Below the pieces are notes generated by a model. It was not told where the DNA came from and ran no database searches. It saw only the letters and a program-made list of their open reading frames with translations. Source: CAYJFD01 sp964369605 (GTDB lineage Bacteria; Bacteroidota; Bacteroidia; Bacteroidales; UBA932). Taken from it: a stretch of DNA of 59,151 nucleotides. The position numbers and the translations under genes are program-made. The DNA lies in NCBI GenBank assembly GCA_964369605.1, contig CAYJFD010000009.1, positions 1 to 59,151 on the forward strand. The letters run 5' to 3'. How positions within the stretch are numbered: position 1 is the first letter of the stretch; each line of letters opens with the position of its first letter. Of the stretch, positions 53,517 to 59,151 are shown in pieces.

Positions 53517-55931
53517 CTATTTTTGAAGGTTGTTTACAGGGTTTGCCCTTGCGGTTTTTTGAATACTTATTATTATCGCTATCGCAATAATGATGCAGAG
53601 GGAGATGGTACAGAGGGCAAAGATCCACCAGTGGAGAGAGGTTCTGCGGGCGAATTGCGATAGCCAGTTTTCTCCTGCGAAATATGCGGCAGCACCTCCT
53701 ACGACGATAGCAAAAAGGCTTAAGGCTATGAATTTATTTAGGAAGAGATGAATTATTTCTGAAACTGTGGCTCCGTTTATTTTTCTAATGGCTACCTCGC
53801 TGCGTCTTCTTGAAATCTCATCTTTTACATAGCCAATTAGGCCGATTATCGTGATTAGAAGTACGACGATGGCTGCATATAAAACTGTATCTCTAAATTT
53901 TTTACTGTCTTCATAGAGGGCTTCGTAGTTTGTTTTATATGATTCAACAGATAGGTTTCTGTCTGGGAATAGCTCAGTACAGATATCATTGATGTTTTTT
54001 ATTATTTTAGGATTTGTTTCGTTTACCTTAATACTAAGATATCGGATGTATGAAGAACTTCCTTGATGGGATTTATAGTAGAAATATACAGAAGGTCTGT
54101 CTTGGTCCCAAGTGGCATTTCCGTAGAGGTAATCTTCATACACTCCGATGATGGTGTATGGTGTGTTTTCCCAGCCAGAGTGCTCTGAAATTAATACTTC
54201 TTTTCCTATGGCATTATCAGACCAGCCCTTTAATACCTTCATTTTTTCTACAAATGCCTTACTCACTAGGATGGAGTGTTCATCTGCATTTTCAGGTGAA
54301 AAATTAGTGCCGTTTACTATTTTTATATTTAATAGGTCTATATAATTTTCGTCTATAAAATAATTATCTATTACATTGAATAGCTCGTAATCTGGCTCGT
54401 CTAGAGTCATTACGTTGTTTCCACTACTAGATGCGATTGGTAGGATACTACTTATGGATACTGCTTGAGTTTCAGACAGTTCTGCTATTCTATTCTTTAG
54501 TAGAGATATCTCTTGGTCATCCTGTCCCCAAACATCTATGCAGAGTACATTCTCGTAGTCATATCCTATGTCTGAATGGGTCAGGTGATGATACTGGAAT
54601 ATAATAATGCTCAGAAGGGTAATGAAAAACATTGTCCCTGAGATTTGTAGGAATAATAATCCTTGCTTCCATTTCTTTCGTGTTTCTTGATAGCCTCTAT
54701 AAGCTGCCGATGACGGAATTTGTGCATATAAAAAGGCAGGTATTAAGCCGCAAATGGCTAGGATAAAGGCGGCGGTAGCTATAAGGAGTGCCAAGGCATC
54801 TAGGGAAAGCATTGCGTTAAGCTGATAGAAAATAAGGGTCTCTATCTTGGTTTGGAAGACGAGGATGAGAATGACAGCAAGGCCTAGGGAAAGCAAAAAG
54901 GCAGCTAAGGCATCAGCAAACATCATTCGATAAATCGCAGATTTAGGAGCTCCATAACATTTATGTGTGGCAATATTTTTTGAGCGTCTGACTATACCAG
55001 CGATCTCGATTAGGACGTAGTTTAGCAGTGCCACTAATAGGACTGAGATGGCTAGGATGGACAGAATCGAAGTCATCTTTTTTACATCATCACTTTGGGA
55101 ATAATGGTCAGTGGCCTTTTCTAAAACAAGTTTTAAATCGAAGGGATATTCGTCGAGATTTACATTCTCGGCTACTAGCATTTGGTCTATATCCTTTAAA
55201 ACTTCTTCTGTTTTCGCGCCTTCGGTTAATCTAAGGTAGGTGGAGTATCTATCATTTCCAAGCCATTGGGTAGAGCCATCCCAGGTAAAGATGCCTATGG
55301 AGTTCAAAGAAATTACTATGTCGATTTCGTTAAAGGTGGAGTTGGTCGGAAAATCTTCGAATATGCCAAGGATGTTTAGTTTGCTATCCTCTGTGTTTTC
55401 AAATTCGATAATTTCACCGATCATAGATTCAGCTATCCCGTCAGGGCTTAGGCTTTGAGCCAATGTCCTACTAATAAGTGTACCTCTTTTCTGGGATAGA
55501 ATTTTTGCTGGAGATTCGCCAATCGTTGGTCTAGGAAGAGTCTTGAAGAACATAGTATCGGCGATGATGGCTCCAGTAGAGATAACAGGAGCGGATTTTT
55601 GGTTAGAGACTATGCTGCATAGGGCGTCATAGTTTATCCAAGTAAAGCGAGTGGCTGCTTCTACTCGAGGTGAATGTTTAAGTAAGGCAGGTGCATAGGC
55701 ACCAGGGGTATTTGAATAAAATTTTAGATCTTCAGATTCTCTTTTGAGTGAGTATTTAAGTCTATATGTTCTATCAGCCTCTGGGATAAAGTTATCGTAG
55801 GTATTGTCAAAATATATCTTAGTGATAATAACAAAGGTCATAGCCATACCTATTCCTAATAGAAGGATCTTCATTATCCCACTATCTCTATTTGATAATA
55901 TCCATTTTAGGCTTTTAATTAGTTTTTTCAT
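53517..55931 (-). CDS. large ABC transporter permease with two FtsX domains, first
   Basis: An 804-residue paralogue of the next permease with the same eight-TM double FtsX layout. Motifs are RRSKNIATHKCYGAPKSAIY (~315) and RRRSEVAIRKINGATVSE (~710). Large periplasmic domains contain the MacB-PCD-like motif MFFKTLPRPTIGESPAKILS. It is second in the operon, 103 bases after the transglutaminase-like gene and 25 bases before the next permease. It acts with the 50391 ATPase. Confidence 0.9.
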   Translation of the reverse strand: MKKLIKSLKWILSNRDSGIMKILLLGIGMAMTFVIITKIYFDNTYDNFIPEADRTYRLKYSLKRESEDLKFYSNTPGAYAPALLKHSPRVEAATRFTWINYDALCSIVSNQKSAPVISTGAIIADTMFFKTLPRPTIGESPAKILSQKRGTLISRTLAQSLSPDGIAESMIGEIIEFENTEDSKLNILGIFEDFPTNSTFNEIDIVISLNSIGIFTWDGSTQWLGNDRYSTYLRLTEGAKTEEVLKDIDQMLVAENVNLDEYPFDLKLVLEKATDHYSQSDDVKKMTSILSILAISVLLVALLNYVLIEIAGIVRRSKNIATHKCYGAPKSAIYRMMFADALAAFLLSLGLAVILILVFQTKIETLIFYQLNAMLSLDALALLIATAAFILAICGLIPAFLYAQIPSSAAYRGYQETRKKWKQGLLFLQISGTMFFITLLSIIIFQYHHLTHSDIGYDYENVLCIDVWGQDDQEISLLKNRIAELSETQAVSISSILPIASSSGNNVMTLDEPDYELFNVIDNYFIDENYIDLLNIKIVNGTNFSPENADEHSILVSKAFVEKMKVLKGWSDNAIGKEVLISEHSGWENTPYTIIGVYEDYLYGNATWDQDRPSVYFYYKSHQGSSSYIRYLSIKVNETNPKIIKNINDICTELFPDRNLSVESYKTNYEALYEDSKKFRDTVLYAAIVVLLITIIGLIGYVKDEISRRRSEVAIRKINGATVSEIIHLFLNKFIALSLFAIVVGGAAAYFAGENWLSQFARRTSLHWWIFALCTISLCIIIAIAIIISIQKTARANPVNNLQK

Positions 55932-56034
55932 TTGTCTCTGTGTTATTTTTGCTATGCGCTTTGCTATATTGTTTACTTTGAGTGCTCGTGATACTTTTAC
56001 TATTAAGTGGGGCTTATAATCCTTATTTAATTAG

Positions 56035-56967
56035 CTATAGTACTTCGATAGGTTTTGCCCAGAATCTATCTTCGTCAGTGGTTACTATGTCTTTATTATC
56101 GGAGCCTACTGTGTTTTTCGAGAACCATAGTTCCTTTACATTATAGCCTACAGGTACTAGAGAAACGTATTTTCCAGTGTGGCCTGGGTTTTCACGTCCG
56201 TAGGTATGTTTATCCCAGCTATTAAACCAGTATAGATTTTTTGCCCAGTAGCTATGGTAGTATTCATCGATAACTTTCATATCGTGAATAGGAACGATTG
56301 TAAATTTCTTATCTTCATATATCCTATCTCTCATTTCTTGAAGCGATAATGGAATATTATTTTCATCTGTAACATAGGCAAACATATCAGAATCAATCAT
56401 TATCCACTTATCCATCTCTGGTATCCAAACTACGTTTACTACGTGGCAGTCATTGTCAAGATGATTATGTGGAAAACAGGTAATTACCCTATTTATTATG
56501 CCCTCTGCCATCAATAATTCATAAAGAAGTATGGAATGTAGTCGACAGTTAAACGCTGGCTCGACTTCCTTGGTATATTCCCAAAGTGTAATAGCGTCCC
56601 TCCCTTTTGGTGCTACTGTTTGATTTGCGTGAGGTATGTTTCTTGCTACAAACATTGCGATAGCCTTAGTTTTCTCCCAAGTATTATCATTTGCATTATA
56701 TAAGGTATCTAAGCGAAAATAGTCTTGTAGCTTTTTAGCATTTTCTTGGTCCTGAATATATTCAAAAGTATATTCAACTGCATCTGCTTGATATCTAGTC
56801 GCTTTTATTAGCTCTATTCTTTCTTCATAATCTAGTTTAGATATCAATGCGTCTATCTGCTTATTAAACACAGTGTTACATAAGATTATGGTGATAATTA
56901 ATAGCGTTACTAATGATCCTAGGGTGATTCCAATTATTTTTAATATCTTTTTGATTATTTTTTTCAT
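56035..56967 (-). CDS. membrane-anchored transglutaminase-like protein
   Basis: A 310-residue protein with an N-terminal TM at ~9-30 (IIGITLGSLVTLLIITIIL) and a periplasmic transglutaminase-like fold. The triad is visible as Cys141 (EPAFNCRLHSILLYELL), His175 (DNDCHVVNVVW) and Asp192 (KWIMIDSDM). Such proteins can act as proteases or amide-bond hydrolases/transferases. It is first in the operon with the double-FtsX ABC transporter, so it could process the transported substrate. A sigma54-like box lies 53-68 bases upstream of its ATG. Confidence 0.85.
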   Translation of the reverse strand: MKKIIKKILKIIGITLGSLVTLLIITIILCNTVFNKQIDALISKLDYEERIELIKATRYQADAVEYTFEYIQDQENAKKLQDYFRLDTLYNANDNTWEKTKAIAMFVARNIPHANQTVAPKGRDAITLWEYTKEVEPAFNCRLHSILLYELLMAEGIINRVITCFPHNHLDNDCHVVNVVWIPEMDKWIMIDSDMFAYVTDENNIPLSLQEMRDRIYEDKKFTIVPIHDMKVIDEYYHSYWAKNLYWFNSWDKHTYGRENPGHTGKYVSLVPVGYNVKELWFSKNTVGSDNKDIVTTDEDRFWAKPIEVL

Positions 56968-57019
56968 GGCTTATGTTTTTATAAATTACTTATGGACTAC
57001 TGTCCTTTGCCTTATATAA

Positions 57020-57035
57020 TGCCAAGAATATGCCA
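57020..57035 (-). promoter_or_regulatory. sigma54-like promoter box of the transglutaminase/ABC operon
   Basis: The minus strand reads TGGCATATTCTTGGCA. GG and GC are spaced as in the sigma54 consensus TGGCAC-N5-TTGC. It shares 13 of 16 positions with the box at 46173-46188. Confidence 0.6.
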
Positions 57036-57123
57036 TAATCATAACTCTTTAATAATTCAGCACTTACACAAACCAGAAGACCAAGCCATGTCTATTTTTT
57101 TTACACTATTTGTCTATTTTTTT

Positions 57124-57345
57124 TACAAGGCCAAAGATTAGTCTTCCGAGGTAGATGGGCGTGCAGTAATATGTTAGGTGACTAGGCAAATGGTACTATG
57201 TGCTGTATAGAAACAGTGGTCCGTCGGAGTTTTCGCTTCCTCAGAGCGTATTTTGCCGACGGGTAGCTTGTTTTGGAGTAAAAAGTGGTGGTCCGTCGGA
57301 GCTTTCATGCCCTGAGAGCATCTTTTGCCGACGGGTGAGGTGTCT
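57124..57345 (+). repeat. composite intergenic repeat, locus C
   Basis: It starts with a decayed copy of the palindromic unit (57124-57165, AAAGATTAGTCTTCCG). Two hairpin units follow, 72 bases apart, with perfect arms CCGTCGG (57221-57227, 57293-57299) and CCGACGG (57256-57262, 57328-57334). Between the units the sequence TTTTGGAGTAAAAAGTGG is shared with locus A, with small changes. The rest of 56968-57443 holds the sigma54-like box, two TCTATTTTTTTTACA copies near 57090-57125 and no gene. Confidence 0.85.
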
Positions 57346-57443
57346 GAACGTAAAATGTAGTTTAAAAATCAAATTATATACAATATTTTTAATAGTTGTT
57401 CGTCTTAAGTAGTAGGAGATGTTTCCTAATTATATTAAAGATA

Positions 57444-57674
57444 ATGTTACAAAAATTAAAAATGAAGTTTAAAAAGCCCAAAGAGGTGGAGTTACTGGAG
57501 ATTTATGAAGATAAATGTGTTGGCTGTGGAAAATGTGCGCAGATGTGCAAGCGAGATGTATTCGGCATGCTCAATCAAAAGGCTGTAGTAATTAGTTTTG
57601 CTGCCTGCGTTGGATGTGGCAAATGTGTAAAAAAAATGTGTAATTTTGATGCGATTAATCTCGTATTAGCTTAA
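57444..57674 (+). CDS. small 2[4Fe-4S] ferredoxin-like protein
   Basis: A 76-residue protein with two Cys motifs: CVGCGKCAQMCKRD (C-x2-C-x2-C-x3-C, without the usual Pro after the last Cys) and CVGCGKCVKKMCNFD, where the spacing is C-x2-C-x2-C-x4-C, one residue longer than normal. It would carry electrons in the cytoplasm. I chose the ATG at 57444 (MLQKLKMKFKKPKEVELLEI). An ATG at 57462 is also possible, and an upstream TTG is unlikely. The next gene, a membrane protein, follows after 16 bases. Confidence 0.83.
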   Translation: MLQKLKMKFKKPKEVELLEIYEDKCVGCGKCAQMCKRDVFGMLNQKAVVISFAACVGCGKCVKKMCNFDAINLVLA

Positions 57675-57690
57675 AAGAAATTAGAAACTG

Positions 57691-58002
57691 ATGATAAATA
57701 GAAAATTTAAACCCGTGATATTTTTTGCCGCGATAGCAGCGGTAGGTGTAGTAGTAATGCTACTGTGGAACGCTATTATTCCGTCTATCATAGGATGGGG
57801 ATCACTAAGCTACCTCCAAGCGGTGGGATTAATAATTCTAACAAGAATTTTATTTGGTGGCTTTGGCAGTGTAAAAGAAAAGTTTGGAAAACATTCAGAA
57901 CATTTCAGAAATAGGGAGAGACTCCAAAAAATGAGTAAAGCAGAAAGAAAGGAATATATCAGAGAATATATGTCTAATGCTGAAGGTAATGGCCAAGAAT
58001 AG
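57691..58002 (+). CDS. small two-TM membrane protein overlapping the sigma factor gene
   Basis: A 103-residue protein with two hydrophobic segments (~9-27, ~36-56; FFAAIAAVGVVVMLLWNAII and SYLQAVGLIILTRILFGGFG) and a charged cytoplasmic tail (KEKFGKHSEHFRNRERLQK ... RKEYIREYMS). It resembles small proteins that precede ECF sigma genes in Bacteroidota. The sigma factor's ATG lies inside its last codons (14-base overlap), so translation is coupled and it may modulate that sigma factor. That role is an inference. Confidence 0.72.
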   Translation: MINRKFKPVIFFAAIAAVGVVVMLLWNAIIPSIIGWGSLSYLQAVGLIILTRILFGGFGSVKEKFGKHSEHFRNRERLQKMSKAERKEYIREYMSNAEGNGQE

Positions 58003-58534
58003 AGTTGAGTCCATATTTAGGAAATACTCTGGAGCACTTAAAGGGTTTATATCAAAGAACTTATCCTCCGATTCAGAATCGGAGGATATACTTCAAGATG
58101 TCTTTTATAAGTTTATCATCACAGACGGCGAAGAAGAGTCCATAGAAAATGTTTCTTCATGGCTTTATAGGGTAGCTCGAAATCAGATTATTGATAGATC
58201 ACGCAAAAAAAGGGAATCAGAAATGCCTTATATTTCTTCGGATATACAGGGAGAACTATTCAATTTACCCATAGCCGAATTCCTCCTTTACGATGATAAT
58301 ACCCCCGATAAAGATTTATTTCGCGCTATAATCAGGGATGAATTAGGCATAGCACTAGCAGAACTTCCAGAGCGACAACGAAAAGTTTTCGAGCTCAACG
58401 AACTTCAGGGGCTACCTTTTAAAGATATTGCGTCAGCAACAAATATCCCTATTAATACTCTTATTTCTCAAAAGAGGTACGCAACTGAATACCTACGCAA
58501 GCGTCTTGTATCGCTCTACCTTGAGGGAGAATAA
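57989..58534 (+). CDS. RNA polymerase ECF-type sigma-70 factor
   Basis: About 181 residues. Region 2 spans ~20-75 (SDSESEDILQDVFYKFI, SWLYRVARNQIIDRSRKK) and region 4 ~130-180 (LPERQRKVFELNELQGLPFK, DIASATNIPINTLISQKRYA). These are complete ECF domains that direct RNA polymerase to a private set of promoters. I chose the ATG at 57989 (AKNRVESIFRKY). An ATG at 57977 would add four residues. It overlaps the membrane protein gene. No anti-sigma gene follows. Confidence 0.9.
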   Translation: MAKNRVESIFRKYSGALKGFISKNLSSDSESEDILQDVFYKFIITDGEEESIENVSSWLYRVARNQIIDRSRKKRESEMPYISSDIQGELFNLPIAEFLLYDDNTPDKDLFRAIIRDELGIALAELPERQRKVFELNELQGLPFKDIASATNIPINTLISQKRYATEYLRKRLVSLYLEGE

Positions 58535-58673
58535 GGATCTTAGTTATTAGAATTTAGGATTCCTCCTGTGAGTCTTGTTAGTTCAGTATTTGTAAAAATT
58601 CTACTGAACAACTATAATATAATTTACAATGTAAAAAACACATAAGCTGCGTTAGTAAAGCCATTGGCAATAA
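58535..58673. other. intergenic stretch with a small hairpin
   Basis: A perfect 8-bp inverted repeat, GTTCAGTA (58581-58588) with TACTGAAC (58602-58609), follows the sigma gene. No T-run follows, so its role in termination is uncertain. No gene is visible. Confidence 0.45.
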
Positions 58674-58711
58674 AATAAGTGACTAGATATTTCTGAATCT
58701 AGCCACTTATT
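58674..58711. terminator. bidirectional intrinsic terminator
   Basis: A 15-bp stem with one mismatch, AATAAGTGACTAGAT (58674-58688) with ATCTAGCCACTTATT (58697-58711), around an 8-base loop. It lies between the sigma gene and the convergent lipoprotein gene. Confidence 0.8.
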
Positions 58712-58740
58712 ATAAAAACATTCGATTTTACTAAAACATC

Positions 58741-59151
58741 TTATATACCGTCTTGGTAGATATTAACCAATGCTCCTCCTATACCTGTTGTATTTACTAG
58801 AACTGTCAGGTGTCTTTGATTTATATCAAGATTCTCCTTCAGTTTAAAATATAAGTGCTTACCTTTTCTTGTTACGCTAAACCAAGAAGCTTCAAATACT
58901 CCATCGCTACTGTAAATTATATGATCTTCACTTTCAAAAGAAAACACTATATAGTCAGATTCCCCTTCAACAGGCTCAATAGCAGTATACCTCACATTAT
59001 CCGGAAAAATCTGCTCTGCCTTATAAAATTCAACTTTCACATCACCGCCTGATGATACGACTGTAACACCTGTATTCTTCACAGTGTCACCATTATAAGT
59101 AACTTTAAAACTAGTATCTGTTATGAATCCACACGAGGTTACAAACATCGT
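58741..59151 (-). CDS. lipoprotein, truncated at the window edge (N-terminus missing)
   Basis: The frame runs to the window edge. The visible part begins FVTSC, a lipobox, so most of the signal peptide and the true start lie beyond 59151 and the ATG at 59148 is probably internal. The ~130 mature residues form a beta-rich BACON-like domain (VVSSGGDVKVEFYKAEQIFP, EASWFSVTRKGKHLYFKLKE, ending in VNTTGIGGALVNIYQDGI). Ligand-binding or structural surface lipoprotein is likely. It converges on the sigma gene across a bidirectional terminator. Confidence 0.78.
   Translation of the reverse strand, partial: TMFVTSCGFITDTSFKVTYNGDTVKNTGVTVVSSGGDVKVEFYKAEQIFPDNVRYTAIEPVEGESDYIVFSFESEDHIIYSSDGVFEASWFSVTRKGKHLYFKLKENLDINQRHLTVLVNTTGIGGALVNIYQDGI

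Overview
The window is AT-rich and reads as a chromosomal segment of a member of the Bacteroidota, most likely the order Bacteroidales. The evidence is the abundance of lipoproteins with BACON-like, LRR, DUF5018-like and Omp28-like domains, several promoters of the TTTG-N19/20-TAnnTTTG type, TPR-HTH regulators, a WYL regulator and an M6 peptidase. No rRNA, tRNA, CRISPR array, transposase or integrase was seen. Two runs of ten N (11163-11172 and 24541-24550) mark assembly gaps. Each lies inside one TPR-HTH regulator gene and splits its reading frame artificially.

Layout. 1-9426: small regulatory and housekeeping modules. These are a HipB-like regulator at the left edge, an Rpn/PD-(D/E)XK nuclease, a membrane protein with an XRE regulator, a CDF metal exporter with a CNNM/CBS protein, a 2TM/membrane/winged-helix operon, an operon of WYL regulator, GIY-YIG protein and hypoxanthine-DNA-glycosylase-like protein, and a divergent GNAT. 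9600-15978: a TPR-AraC regulator followed by two LRR-like lipoproteins and an Omp28/thioredoxin-like lipoprotein. 16057-23665: an outer-membrane barrel protein, a secreted nuclease, a PLD-SF2 helicase-DUF3427 protein joined to a NUDIX hydrolase, a PagL-like barrel and an EFR1-type flavodoxin/ferredoxin. 23699-37443: a TPR-LuxR regulator divergent from a secreted operon. That operon holds a second Omp28/thioredoxin-like lipoprotein, a small lipoprotein, an M6 metalloprotease and three large BACON-type lipoproteins. 37471-46146: a MacAB-TolC-like export operon (adaptor, ATPase, two permeases, TolC) followed by its own NtrC-family regulator and histidine kinase. 46381-50073: a 938-residue NPCBM-repeat protein and a small lipoprotein. 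50391-56967: a second ABC operon with a transglutaminase-like protein, two ~800-residue FtsX permeases and an ATPase. 57444-59151: a small ferredoxin, a membrane protein overlapping an ECF sigma factor, and a truncated lipoprotein.

Three themes stand out. (1) A composite repeat occurs at three intergenic loci (21140-21509, 49203-49570, 57124-57345). Each holds two hairpin-forming units exactly 72 bases apart. (2) Both ABC export operons start behind a near-identical sigma54-like box (TGGCATATTyTTGG), which suggests one regulon run by the NtrC-type regulator encoded in the first operon. (3) Two separate TPR-HTH regulators each sit beside an operon of surface lipoproteins containing an Omp28-like thioredoxin-fold member with a CxxC site, so the same design appears twice within about 25 kb.
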